DNA of 64,000 nucleotides from VAZQ01 sp963771845 (GTDB lineage Bacteria; Pseudomonadota; Alphaproteobacteria; Rhizobiales; Xanthobacteraceae): contig CAVYVC010000018.1 of NCBI GenBank assembly GCA_963771845.1, forward strand, positions 1 to 64,000, given 5' to 3'. Below are positions 16,915 through 26,262 of the stretch, in pieces. How positions within the stretch are numbered: the stretch's first letter is position 1; every line of letters begins with the position of its first letter. Under the pieces are notes generated by a model. It saw nothing but the letters and a program-made list of their open reading frames with translations, did no database searches and had not been told where the DNA came from. Made by a program: the position numbers and the translations under genes.

Positions 16915-17676
16915 ATGGGCGCGGCGCTCGCAGGCCATCTGATCTTCGCCGCTCTGCTGTTCGGAGGATGGGAGCTTGCGGTCCGGCTCGCGCTCGTCGA
17001 TGCGAGCTTGCTTCCGCCGCTCCCGCAGGTGTGCGCCATCCTGTGGGGGTTCCTGCACGACGGCGCCTTCATCGGCGACCTTGAGCTCACCGCAACCGAG
17101 GTTGCTGTTGCATTCCTCATCGCTGCGCCGCTTGCGATTTCGAGCGGCTTTCTGCTCGGCGAGCGGCTTCATCTTGCCGCGACCTTCAACCCGGTCGTCC
17201 ATCTCGTTCTGGCGGTGCCGCAATCGATATTCCTGCCGGTATTCATCCTCGCCTTCGGCATCGGGTTTCTGGAAAAGGTCCTGTTCGGCATCACGCACGC
17301 CTATTTCATCATTCTGGTGAATAGCTTTGCCGCGGTGACCTCGATTCCGCCGGCGCTGGTCGCAGCCGCGCGCGTCTTCGGGGCAACGCGGGTGCAGGTC
17401 TATACCCGCATCTATCTGCCCGCGATGCTGCCGCTCATTCTCACGGGGCTGCGTCTCGGCATGATCCTGTGCATCATCGGCGTTCTGTTGGCGGAAATGT
17501 ACGCCTCGCGCCGCGGCATCGGCCGGCTGATTTTCAGCTGGGGGGAGAGCTATCAGATCCCGGAGCTCCTCGCGGGCATCCTGCTGGTCTCGATCCTTAC
17601 CATTATCGTGAACGAGGCAATGCGACTGCTCGAACTGCGCGTCGCTCGTTTCTACCGTAGCGCTGCAGGGAGCTGA
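16915..17676 (+). CDS. ABC importer permease (TauC/SsuC type)
   Basis: 253 residues, about six membrane helices. It carries the EAA-type loop LVAAARVFGATRVQVYTRIY followed by LPAMLPLILTGLRLG, as in taurine/sulfonate/nitrate permeases. It starts just after the truncated binding-protein gene and its TGA shares a base with the ATG of the ATPase gene, a tight coupling. It forms the inner-membrane channel, probably as a heterodimer with the second permease at 18437. The ligand is not shown by sequence; operon context with HyuA/HyuB suggests a cyclic amide or its precursor. Confidence 0.9.
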   Translation: MGAALAGHLIFAALLFGGWELAVRLALVDASLLPPLPQVCAILWGFLHDGAFIGDLELTATEVAVAFLIAAPLAISSGFLLGERLHLAATFNPVVHLVLAVPQSIFLPVFILAFGIGFLEKVLFGITHAYFIILVNSFAAVTSIPPALVAAARVFGATRVQVYTRIYLPAMLPLILTGLRLGMILCIIGVLLAEMYASRRGIGRLIFSWGESYQIPELLAGILLVSILTIIVNEAMRLLELRVARFYRSAAGS

Positions 17677-18440
17677 TGCCGATCATCGAGGTCACCGGAC
17701 TGGCAAAAGACTTCCGCAGCGGCGGTGCCGTCGTGCACGCCTTGCGCGATGTCACGTTCTCCGTGGATGAGGGACGCTTCGTCACCTTGGTCGGACCGAG
17801 CGGCTGCGGGAAATCCACCTTGCTTGCCATCATGGCGGGCCTCACTTCCGCAACGCGCGGAGAGGCGAGGATCGAGGGCACGCCCATCACTGCTCCCATG
17901 CCGGACAAGATCGGGATGGTGTTCCAGGATCCGACCTTGCTGCCCTGGAAGAGCGCGCTTGCGAACGTCGAGTTCCCGCTCGCTTTGCGGCACGTCGATC
18001 CCGCCGCACGGCGAAAGCGCTGCACGCAGCTGCTTGATCTCGTGGGCTTGAGCGAATTCGCCGATCATTATCCCCATGAGCTCTCCGGCGGCATGCGCCA
18101 GCGGGTGGCCATCGCGCGCGGGCTCGCGCAGGATCCTCGCCTGATACTCATGGACGAGCCGTTTGCCGCGCTCGACGAGCAGATACGCACCCGCATGGGG
18201 CACGATCTGCTCGAGATCTGGGAGCGGACCGGCAAGACCATCTTTTTCATCACCCACAGTCTGACCGAGGCGATCTATCTCTCCGACACCGTTCTGGTGA
18301 TGAGCGCCCGGCCCGGCAGCATCATCGGCACACTGCCGATCGATTTTCCGCGGCCGCGCGACCTCGATATCATCGGCAGCGAAAGCTTCGGGCGTATCCG
18401 CAACCGCATCTGGCACCTGATCTCGGAACGGCAGAAATGA
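17676..18440 (+). CDS. ABC importer ATPase (TauB/SsuB type)
   Basis: 254 residues with a complete ATPase: Walker A GPSGCGKST (about 46-54), Q-loop VFQDPTLLPW, signature LSGGMRQRVAIARGLAQDP, Walker B LILMDEPFAALDE and the switch His in FFITHSLTEAIYLSD. It energises import through the two flanking permeases. The start overlaps the preceding stop, and the end overlaps the next start by ATGA, so the operon is translationally coupled. Confidence 0.95.
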   Translation: MPIIEVTGLAKDFRSGGAVVHALRDVTFSVDEGRFVTLVGPSGCGKSTLLAIMAGLTSATRGEARIEGTPITAPMPDKIGMVFQDPTLLPWKSALANVEFPLALRHVDPAARRKRCTQLLDLVGLSEFADHYPHELSGGMRQRVAIARGLAQDPRLILMDEPFAALDEQIRTRMGHDLLEIWERTGKTIFFITHSLTEAIYLSDTVLVMSARPGSIIGTLPIDFPRPRDLDIIGSESFGRIRNRIWHLISERQK

Positions 18441-19195
18441 AGGCGCGCCACATCAGGACGCTGCTGATCGCTGCCGCGGCGCTCGCCGCCTGGGAGCTGA
18501 TCATTCGGTCGGGGCTGGTGAGCCCCATCATTCTCGCGGCTCCGAGTGATGTTTTCCTGGCGGCGAAGACAGACGGCGCCGTGTTCCTGCGCGCACTATT
18601 GATTACCGCGACCGAAATCGGCGTGGCGATCGTCATCGCCTGGACGCTGGGCATCCTGTTCGGCCTCATCGTCGGAAGCTCGTATCTCGTGGCGGCGGCA
18701 ACAGCGCCGGTCCTGTCCTCGATTTTTGCCATCCCGTTGATCATCCTTTATCCGCTCCTGATGGCATGGCTGGGCGTGGGTCCCTTGTCGAAGATCGTGT
18801 TCGGCGTGCTTGCCGGCTTCTTTCCCATTGCGCTCACGACGATTGACGGCGTGCGCGCGGTCGATCGCGGCTATGTCACCTTCGCGCGCTCCATCGGCGC
18901 GACAAGACTGGTGACGAATACGCTGATCGTGTTTCCGCTGGCGCTGCCGGCGATCGTTTCAGGACTGCGGATTGGCACCGGGCTCGTCGTGATCGGGGTG
19001 ATCGTGACCGAGATGCTGGCTTCGCTTGGCGGCCTCGGCTACGTGATCTCCTACCATCGCAGCCTGTTCGATACCGGGCACGTCTATTTCGGTATGGCGC
19101 TCGCACTGCTTATTGCGCTTGGCGTGAACGCCGCGCTCACCCGGCTCGACCGCCGTATCGGTCACTGGCGCCTGCGGCAACGGATGGAAAGTTAG
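18437..19195 (+). CDS. ABC importer permease, second subunit
   Basis: 252 residues, about six membrane helices, with the EAA loop VTFARSIGATRLVTNTLIVF then PLALPAIVSGLRIGTGL. It differs clearly from the first permease (16915), so the channel is probably a heterodimer rather than the homodimer usual for SsuC/TauC. Two distinct permeases around one ATPase recall ThiXYZ- or pyrimidine-type importers. It is followed after 4 bases by HyuA. Confidence 0.88.
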   Translation: MKARHIRTLLIAAAALAAWELIIRSGLVSPIILAAPSDVFLAAKTDGAVFLRALLITATEIGVAIVIAWTLGILFGLIVGSSYLVAAATAPVLSSIFAIPLIILYPLLMAWLGVGPLSKIVFGVLAGFFPIALTTIDGVRAVDRGYVTFARSIGATRLVTNTLIVFPLALPAIVSGLRIGTGLVVIGVIVTEMLASLGGLGYVISYHRSLFDTGHVYFGMALALLIALGVNAALTRLDRRIGHWRLRQRMES

Positions 19196-19199
19196 TGCC

Positions 19200-21263
19200 A
19201 TGTCCGGGTGGATGATCGGGGTTGATACCGGCGGCACGTTCACCGATCTGGTTGCGTTCGCACCGGCCACGGGTGAGTTGCGCACCATCAAGGTGCCCTC
19301 GGTGCCGGCCGACCCGTCGCAGGCGCTGATCGACGCGCTCGACGATCTTTTTCGTAGCGCAATTGCGCCTGCGCAAATCGATTGTCTCGTGCATGGGACC
19401 ACGGTCGCCACCAATGCCGTGCTGGAAGCGGCCGGCGTGCGCGCGGGCCTTCTCATCACGCGCGGCTTTCGCGCGGTCTACGAGGCGCGCGGCTGGGTGC
19501 GCCCGGATCCGGCCGATCTTCTGGACACCTTCTATCGCAAGCCGCCGCTGCTCGTGCCGCAGTCGCGCACCGAGGAGATCGCCGAGCGCATGGACTATCA
19601 GGGCAACGTGTGCGAGCCGCTCGACGAGGATTCGGTGCGAGCTGCAGCGCGCCGGCTCAAACAAAAGGGCGTCGAGGCGGTCGCGGTCTGTTATCTCTTC
19701 AGCTTCCGCAATCCCGCCCACGAGGAACGCACCGCCGAGATTCTCGCGCAGGAGAATCCCTCCTGGCGCATCTCGCTCTCATCGCGCGTGCTGCCGGTCA
19801 TTCGTGAATATCCCCGCCTCTCCACCACGGTGGTCGACGCCTATGTCGGTCCGATCATCGAGCAATACCTGATCAAGCTGGATCGCCGCCTCAAGCAGCG
19901 CGGTGTCACGACGGCGCAGATCTTTCTCATGCAGTCGAACGGCGGACTGATGCGCATCACCATCGGGGCGCGCTTTCCCAACCAGACCCTCACCTCCGGC
20001 CCGGCGGCCGGCGTGATCGCAGGCGCCGCGCTGGCACGCGCGACCGGACGGCAGAATGTCGTGACCCTCGACATCGGCGGCACCAGCACGGACATCAGCG
20101 TGATCGCGAACGGCCGGGTGAGTGAAACCTCGAACGGCCGCATTGCAGGGCAGGACGTCGCCACCCCTATGCTGGCGGTGCACACGCTCGGCGCTGGCGG
20201 GGGCACCATCGCCTGGATCGGGCCCGACGGCTTGCTGAAGGTCGGGCCCAAGAGCGCGGGCGCGGCCCCGGGCCCCGCCTGCTACGGCCGCGGCGGCAGC
20301 GTGCCGACCGTGACCGATGCCAATCTCATCCTCGGAGCGCTGGGATCAAAAAGCGTGCTTGGCGGGCGCATGGCGCTTGACCGCGTGCAGGCGCAAGCGG
20401 CGATCAGTGCTGTGGCGCGGCCGCTCGGTCTCGATCCCGTCACCGGCGCGGCCGGCATTCTGCGAATCGTCAACACCAACATGGCGGTCGACCTCCGGCT
20501 CGAGTTTCAGAGCCGCGGAGAGGATCCGCGCCGCTTCGCGCTCCTTGCTTTCGGCGGCGCCGGACCGCTGCACGCCGCCTATCTCGCGCGCGACCTCGGC
20601 ATTCCCGAGGTTCTGGTGCCGCGCCATCCCGGGCTGACGAGCGCCATGGGTCTCCTGCAGACCGACGTGCGGCACCTCTATCTGCGTTCGGCGGCCGGGC
20701 TCTTGTCTTCTTATCCCGTCGCCGAGATCAATTCGATCTTCGACGAGTTGCGTCGGCTTGCCATGGCGGATGTGGCCGAAGAAGGGCTCGACGTGGCGGG
20801 GTTGCGCCTCAAGCAGCAGATCGACCTGCGCTATCTGCATCAGGGCTACCATCTCACCGTGGACGCGCCCGACGGAGGGATCAAGGACGAGCATAAGCAG
20901 AGCATCAAATCCGCCTTCGACGGCCTGCATCGTGCGACCTATGGCGCCAGTGCTCCGGAGGAGGATGCGGAAGTGGTCACGCTGCGGCTCGTGGCGGAGA
21001 TTGCCGTGCCCCATCTCACGCTGCCGCGCCTTGCCGCCGGAAACGGCGGTGACGCGTGCATCGACCGCCGTCCGTTCTATGATTTCGCAACAACCCGGTT
21101 CGTGGATGCAGACGTGTATGATCGCGCGCGCATGCGCAGCGGTGATTGTATCAAGGGCCCCGCGATCATCGAACAGTACGATTCGACCACCGTGGTGCTC
21201 GCCGGCCAGATATTAACCGTCGATGATTTCGGCAATCTCGTCATCACCGAGGCTCGCCAATGA
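19200..21263 (+). CDS. hyuA: Hydantoinase/oxoprolinase A-type subunit (HyuA)
   Basis: 687 residues. The N-terminal Hydant_A_N domain starts with the phosphate-binding GVDTGGTFTDLVAF and a second motif VHGTTVATNAVLEA. The central hydantoinase_A domain has TLDIGGTSTDIS and LGAGGGTIAW, the FGGAGPLHA motif follows (about 450-458), and a C-terminal acetone-carboxylase-like domain ends the protein. The HyuA/HyuB pair performs ATP-dependent opening of cyclic amides such as hydantoins, 5-oxoproline or related rings. The stop overlaps the start of hyuB (ATGA). The exact ring cannot be told; the coupled importer suggests an imported substrate. Confidence 0.93.
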   Translation: MSGWMIGVDTGGTFTDLVAFAPATGELRTIKVPSVPADPSQALIDALDDLFRSAIAPAQIDCLVHGTTVATNAVLEAAGVRAGLLITRGFRAVYEARGWVRPDPADLLDTFYRKPPLLVPQSRTEEIAERMDYQGNVCEPLDEDSVRAAARRLKQKGVEAVAVCYLFSFRNPAHEERTAEILAQENPSWRISLSSRVLPVIREYPRLSTTVVDAYVGPIIEQYLIKLDRRLKQRGVTTAQIFLMQSNGGLMRITIGARFPNQTLTSGPAAGVIAGAALARATGRQNVVTLDIGGTSTDISVIANGRVSETSNGRIAGQDVATPMLAVHTLGAGGGTIAWIGPDGLLKVGPKSAGAAPGPACYGRGGSVPTVTDANLILGALGSKSVLGGRMALDRVQAQAAISAVARPLGLDPVTGAAGILRIVNTNMAVDLRLEFQSRGEDPRRFALLAFGGAGPLHAAYLARDLGIPEVLVPRHPGLTSAMGLLQTDVRHLYLRSAAGLLSSYPVAEINSIFDELRRLAMADVAEEGLDVAGLRLKQQIDLRYLHQGYHLTVDAPDGGIKDEHKQSIKSAFDGLHRATYGASAPEEDAEVVTLRLVAEIAVPHLTLPRLAAGNGGDACIDRRPFYDFATTRFVDADVYDRARMRSGDCIKGPAIIEQYDSTTVVLAGQILTVDDFGNLVITEARQ

Positions 21264-22939
21264 TACTCGACCCCATCACGACCGAAGTGATCATCAGCCG
21301 CATTCGCGAGACGACCGCGACCATGGCGCACGCGCTCTTTCACAGCGGTTATTCGCCCATCCTGCGCGAATCCCAGGACGGCACCGCGGGCCTGTGCGAT
21401 GCGATGGGCCGCGTCATCATGGTCGGCGGCGGGCTGCAATATCACTCGCTGCTTTATACCCGCGCGGTCGAAAGCGTGCTCGCCCGCTATCCCGCCTCCG
21501 CAATGCACGACGGCGACAGCTTCATCTCCAACGATCCCTACAAGGCCGGCAATTCTCATGTGCCCGACATCGTCGTGATCACGCCGGTCTTCTACGGAGG
21601 CGAGATCATCGCGTACGGAGCAAGCGTTGCTCACAAGGCCGATGTGGGCGGCCTTGTTCCGGGATCATCAGGGGCCGCGGCGCGGGAGATCTTTCACGAC
21701 GGCGTTCTTATTCCTCCGGTGCGTTACTGGACGAAGGACGGGGTCAATCGCGAGGTCGAGGCAATCCTGCGCAACAACAGCCGGGTGCCCGAGGTCGTGG
21801 TCGGGGACCTGCGCGGGCAAGTGGGCAGCACCCGGCTTGGCGCCGAGCGGCTCTGTGCGCTGTGCAATGAATACGGGGCGGAAACCGTGCGCGCCGCCAT
21901 GGCAAGCCTGCTCGAGCGCACGGCCGCGCGCGTGCGGGCGGAATTTACGCGCTGGCCGGATGGGGAGCATTGCGCGCAGGCGATGCTCGACCACGACGGT
22001 GCCGACCGTTCCAAGCCGGTGCGCATCAAGGTGAATGCGCGCAAGCAGGGTGACCGGCTCACGCTTGATTTCTCGGAGACCGACAAGCAGGCCAAAGGCC
22101 CCGTGAACACGCCGCGCCCGACCGCGCAGGCGGTGTCGCTGCTCGCCGTGATTGCCGCCTGCGATCCGACCATTCCGATGAATTCCGGCGTGCTCGACGC
22201 GGTCGATTTCATCATGCCCGAGGGCTCGGTGGTAAGCCCGCAATTTCCCGCGACGGTCAATCATTATTTCCCGACCTCCCACATCGTTTACACCTGCGTG
22301 CTCGCGGCGCTCGGCGAGTTCAACCCCGCGCGCGCGGTCGCGCCGGCGGGATTTGGAACGGGCGCGATCGCGATCGGATACAGCAAAGGCCGTGCCGGCA
22401 AGCCCACTGTGCAGTACGAGCTGATGGTCACTGCGCTCGGCGGCACCAGCAGCCATGATGGAACGGCAATCGTGCTGCCCATGAATCATTTCACGCCGGG
22501 GACGCCGGTCGAGATTATCGAGACCGAATACCCGATCATGGTGCGGCGCTACGACATCTGGCGGGATTCGGCAGGCGCAGGCCGCTACCGCGGCGGCATC
22601 GGCAATGTGCGGGAATATCAGCTGCTCGTCGACTGCATCCTCACGGCGCGCACTTCCAACCATCGCCAGGGCGCGTGGGGGCTCAACGGCGGTGAGGGGC
22701 CGCCGCTCTCGCGCACGGTGATCAATCCGGATACGCCGCACGCCGAGGAGCTGGACTGCCTGGAGACGCGCCTGGCGCCTGCGGGCACCGTGCTGCGTCT
22801 GGAGCAGACGGGAGGCGGCGGTTACGGCAATCCGTTCGAGCGAGCGAAAGCGCTCGTGCAAAATGACATCGATGACGGCTACGTGTCGGCGGAGGCAGCA
22901 AGGGTACGATACAATTACGAGACGATCCGCCGAGGCTAA
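21260..22939 (+). CDS. hyuB: Hydantoinase B-type subunit (HyuB)
   Basis: 559 residues, matching HyuB length. It starts LDPITTEVIISRIRETTATM and contains the family motifs YSPILRESQDGTAGLCDAMG, DSFISNDPYKAGNSHVPDI, GFGTGAIAIGY and, near the end, GGGGYGNPFERA. It is the partner of the preceding HyuA; the two genes overlap by four bases. It is the last member of the importer-hydantoinase operon, since the next start has only weak ribosome-site support. Confidence 0.93.
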   Translation: MILDPITTEVIISRIRETTATMAHALFHSGYSPILRESQDGTAGLCDAMGRVIMVGGGLQYHSLLYTRAVESVLARYPASAMHDGDSFISNDPYKAGNSHVPDIVVITPVFYGGEIIAYGASVAHKADVGGLVPGSSGAAAREIFHDGVLIPPVRYWTKDGVNREVEAILRNNSRVPEVVVGDLRGQVGSTRLGAERLCALCNEYGAETVRAAMASLLERTAARVRAEFTRWPDGEHCAQAMLDHDGADRSKPVRIKVNARKQGDRLTLDFSETDKQAKGPVNTPRPTAQAVSLLAVIAACDPTIPMNSGVLDAVDFIMPEGSVVSPQFPATVNHYFPTSHIVYTCVLAALGEFNPARAVAPAGFGTGAIAIGYSKGRAGKPTVQYELMVTALGGTSSHDGTAIVLPMNHFTPGTPVEIIETEYPIMVRRYDIWRDSAGAGRYRGGIGNVREYQLLVDCILTARTSNHRQGAWGLNGGEGPPLSRTVINPDTPHAEELDCLETRLAPAGTVLRLEQTGGGGYGNPFERAKALVQNDIDDGYVSAEAARVRYNYETIRRG

Positions 22940-22948
22940 TGTAATAGA

Positions 22949-23920
22949 ATGAAACGCCGCGAGTTCATTACGCTACTCGGAGGAGCGGCGGTGGCTAAGC
23001 CGCCCCTCGCACGCGCGCAACAGGCGGCGATGCCGGTTTTTGGCGTCCTTCTGGTTTTTTCGCGCGAAGCTGGCCGGATCTTCACGGAGCCGTTGCGCGC
23101 TTACATGCAGGCGCTTGGATATGTGGAAGGCCGTAACATCACCTTTGATGTTCGCTACGCCGACGGCAAAGTAGACCGGCTGCCTGCGCTTGCGGCTGAA
23201 CTGGTTGCCCAACGACCGGCGGTGATCGCCACTTTCGGTGACGCCACCGGCCTCGCCGTAAAAGCCGCTACCAACACCATTCCGGTCGTGTCTATGTCGG
23301 AAGACCTTGTTCGGGCGAAATTGGTAAACAGCATGCGACAACCGGGGGGTAATATCACTGGCGTGAGCATCATGGGGACTGAACTTGATGCCAAACGTCT
23401 GGAGATTCTTGCCGAGCTTCTGCCCGCTCGCAGCACTGTTCTCCTGCTTGCGGACCCGACCACACATCGCGAGTCGCGGCCGGCGCTTGATGCAACGGCG
23501 ACAGCGATGGGGCTGACGCTGCAAGAGGCTCTTGTTGGCGCACCGGACCAAATCGATCGATCACTGCGCGAGGGTAAAGACAGCGGCGCTGCCGGCGTTA
23601 ACGTGCTGTCCTCCGCGTTATTGTTCGCATTGCGAGGGCACATCATCAGGCTCTCAACGGAACTTGGTTTGCCTGCCATGTATCAATGGCCAGAAACGGC
23701 TGATGAGGGCGGCCTGATCGCGTATGGGCCTAGTCTGCGCGCTGCTTTTCGCCAGGTGACGACCCTCGTCGATAAGCTTCTAAAGGGAGCGAAGGCGGGC
23801 GATATCCCAATCGAGCAGCCCACGCGCTTTTCTCTCGTCATTAATCTCAAAACCGCGAGTACTCTGGGCCTGACAGTTCCACCCTTAACACTGCTTCGCG
23901 CAGACCGTGCGATCGAGTGA
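22949..23920 (+). CDS. Orphan ABC substrate-binding protein (PF04392 family)
   Basis: 323 residues. The Tat-like signal peptide MKRREFITLLGGAAVA is the usual start of the Bradyrhizobium-rich PF04392 family. The body has LGYVEGRNITFDVRYADGKV, VKAATNTIPVVSM, MRQPGGNITGVSIMG and the C-terminal family tag INLKTASTLGLTVPP. It exports across the inner membrane and binds an unknown ligand. It begins 9 bases after hyuB but has no permease or ATPase of its own here. A paralogous pair lies at 58.4-61.4 kb and a relic at 9.4 kb. Confidence 0.9.
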   Translation: MKRREFITLLGGAAVAKPPLARAQQAAMPVFGVLLVFSREAGRIFTEPLRAYMQALGYVEGRNITFDVRYADGKVDRLPALAAELVAQRPAVIATFGDATGLAVKAATNTIPVVSMSEDLVRAKLVNSMRQPGGNITGVSIMGTELDAKRLEILAELLPARSTVLLLADPTTHRESRPALDATATAMGLTLQEALVGAPDQIDRSLREGKDSGAAGVNVLSSALLFALRGHIIRLSTELGLPAMYQWPETADEGGLIAYGPSLRAAFRQVTTLVDKLLKGAKAGDIPIEQPTRFSLVINLKTASTLGLTVPPLTLLRADRAIE

Positions 23921-24191
23921 TCGCGTTGCGTCCGGTCCTCACAAACAGCAGTCTTCCGCTTAGTGCTCAACATCCGGAACTCGTTCTGTTACATGTGATG
24001 AGCCGGGTCGATGGCGTGGACTCGGTTTCGATTAAGGATGAGCGCCAGAGAAGCCACTGACCTGAATTGCAGCTCATCCTTGCTCACCCCCAGCAATTGG
24101 CACTGGCCTATCGAACAGCATGTCCACCTTCCGTGGTCCCCGATGGACTGCTACTATTGCCAAGTTCCAGCGACGGTCTTGGGAGATACAA

Positions 24192-24836
24192 ATGCAAATC
24201 GTTCTGTATTATTCGCCGATCGCGTGTTCGCTCGTTCCTTACGTCACGCTCACCGAAGCCGGCGCCAAATTCGAGGTGCGAAACATCAATTTACGCAAGG
24301 GCGAACAGAGCTCGCCGGATTATCTCAAGCTCAACCCCAAGCACAAAGTCCCAGTGCTGACGGTTGATGGGCAGACGCTCACCGAAAACGTAGCAATCCA
24401 AATTTGGATTGCCCGTAGCTTTCCGCAAGCGAAATTGCTTCCTACCGATCCGTGGCATGAACTCAAGGCAATCTCAATCATGTCGTGGTGCGCTTCCGGC
24501 GTCCACCCGTTCCTCGCTCGGATCAATTCACCACCTCGGGTCTGTGATGTGCCAGGCGCGGATGAGAGCGTGAGAAAATTGGCCGCGGGTCAACTCTATG
24601 AAAACTATCAAATAGCCGACAATTTGCTCGCTGGCCGTGAGTATTTCTTCGACCACTTCACGGCCGCGGACGCGCATTTTTTCTGGTGCTTCCGGCGCGG
24701 TACACAGTTCGAACTCGATCTTTCCAAATACAAGAGCTGCCAAGCTCACTTTGAGCGTCTGCAAAAGCGTCCCAGTGTTCAGCAATGCCTCGCACATGAG
24801 AAAACGGTGCAGGCGGAATTCGCCAAGGCCGCATAG
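24192..24836 (+). CDS. Glutathione S-transferase
   Basis: 214 residues. The thioredoxin-like N-domain reads YYSPIACSLVPYVTLTEAGA then KVPVLTVDGQTLTENVAIQI, where VPVL is the cis-Pro loop and TEN the gamma-glutamyl site. The all-helical C-domain has ADAHFFWCFRR in place of the usual D-F-R motif. It conjugates or isomerises glutathione adducts in the cytosol. Start ATG 24192 follows GGGAGA; the upstream in-frame extension lacks similarity. Substrate is unknown. It sits alone between two binding-protein genes. Confidence 0.88.
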   Translation: MQIVLYYSPIACSLVPYVTLTEAGAKFEVRNINLRKGEQSSPDYLKLNPKHKVPVLTVDGQTLTENVAIQIWIARSFPQAKLLPTDPWHELKAISIMSWCASGVHPFLARINSPPRVCDVPGADESVRKLAAGQLYENYQIADNLLAGREYFFDHFTAADAHFFWCFRRGTQFELDLSKYKSCQAHFERLQKRPSVQQCLAHEKTVQAEFAKAA

Positions 24837-25026
24837 CTCACCCAATTGGCTCATCGTTCAGCACGTTAGGCGGGGAGGACTTGCCGTCCACCGTATCGCT
24901 GATGCCGCTACCGACGTTGGCTGGCTGATGCCGACAAGGGCCCCACAGCTCCCACCACGTAAATGGTCTCCTCTTGGCACTAAACAAATGGTGGCTTTCA
25001 CGGATGCCGGCTAATAGCGGAAAGGT

Positions 25027-26004
25027 TTAATCCGCCTTGATGTTAGCCGCCCGAACCACTTTGCCCCATTTCTCAGTATCTCCGACGAAGAGCTTTCCAA
25101 ACTCGGCTGAAGTGCCGGTAAGAGCCGTACCGCCGAGTTGCTCGAGCCGCGCGTTGAGCGCGGGATCGGCGAGGCCCGCATTGATCTCTTGGTTGAGCCG
25201 CTCGACGATTTTGGTCGATGCCTGCCTGGGCGCCCCAATGCCGAACCAGACGCTGGCCTCGTATCCTGGCAGAAATTCACCCACAGTTGGGAGGTCCGGG
25301 AACACATGCGAGCGCGTCGCTGAGGCCACCGCCAGAGCCCGTAGTTTGCCACCCCGGACATGCTCGACCAACGAGGCCGCGGCTTCGAACATGACCTGCG
25401 CCCGCCCGCCCAGCAAATCTGTCAGGGCCGGAGCAGCACCGCGATAGGGAACATGGAGCAGGTCGACTCCTGCCATCATCTTGAATAGCTCCCCAGCCAT
25501 GTGAGGCGTCGTGCCGTTGCCGACCGACGCCATGACGATTTTGCCGGGATTTGCCTTCGCATAGGCAATGAATTCCGGAACCGTCGCGGCCGGAACCGAC
25601 GGATGGACAACCATCACCAGGGGCACACGCACAATGCCTGAAACCGGCACGATATCGCGGATGAGATTGAAATTGAGGTGTTGGTAGAACGACGCGCTGA
25701 CCGCGGCCGACGTGCTCACCACAGCCAACGTGTAGCCATCCGGCGGCGCATTGACGACCGCCTCGATACCGATCGTACTTCCGGCGCCGGGACGGTTCTC
25801 GATGACAAAAGGCTGACCAAACCGGTCCGTCAGCCATTGACCGATCAAGCGCGCGAAAATGTCGGTGGGACCCCCGGGTGTAAAGCCGACGATTAAACGT
25901 ACCGGGCGCGATGGGTAGGCTTGTGCCCTTGCTATCCGCGATAAGGTCGGCAGCGCCGCGCCACATCCTGCAAGAGATAGAAATCCACGGCGCGCAAGTT
26001 TCAT
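25027..26004 (-). CDS. TctC/Bug-type solute-binding protein
   Basis: 325 residues. A Tat-like signal (KLARRGFLSLAGCGAALPTL…ARAQ) precedes the Bug fold with YPSRPVRLIVGFTPGGPTDI, NRPGAGSTIG, HVPYRGAAPALTDLLGG and LRALAVASATRSHVFPDLPT. It captures carboxylic acids in the periplasm for tripartite tricarboxylate transporters, though no TctA/TctB genes are nearby. Start 26004 is supported by GGAAGG six bases upstream. It is divergent from the methyltransferase gene. The intact frame contrasts with the frameshifted parts of the window. Confidence 0.93.
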   Translation of the reverse strand: MKLARRGFLSLAGCGAALPTLSRIARAQAYPSRPVRLIVGFTPGGPTDIFARLIGQWLTDRFGQPFVIENRPGAGSTIGIEAVVNAPPDGYTLAVVSTSAAVSASFYQHLNFNLIRDIVPVSGIVRVPLVMVVHPSVPAATVPEFIAYAKANPGKIVMASVGNGTTPHMAGELFKMMAGVDLLHVPYRGAAPALTDLLGGRAQVMFEAAASLVEHVRGGKLRALAVASATRSHVFPDLPTVGEFLPGYEASVWFGIGAPRQASTKIVERLNQEINAGLADPALNARLEQLGGTALTGTSAEFGKLFVGDTEKWGKVVRAANIKAD

Positions 26005-26262
26005 GGCTTTCCTTCCCTGGATGGGCGAGTGAGCCAAGCACATTCGCGGGACCGCATGCAAATAACAGTGGAGATGGATGGCCTGGGGCCGAAGGGATTA
26101 AGACCTCAGGAGTTTGCGCAGCTGAGCGGCACAGGTTTCTCGACGCCAGGACTATGGCGCCAGGACTATGGCGCCAGTCTCACGGCGAGACTTTTGCAGA
26201 GCCGCAGTTCGGGTCATATTGCGCCGTTAGAGCTCGACCCGACCTGCCGCTACGGAGCATCG

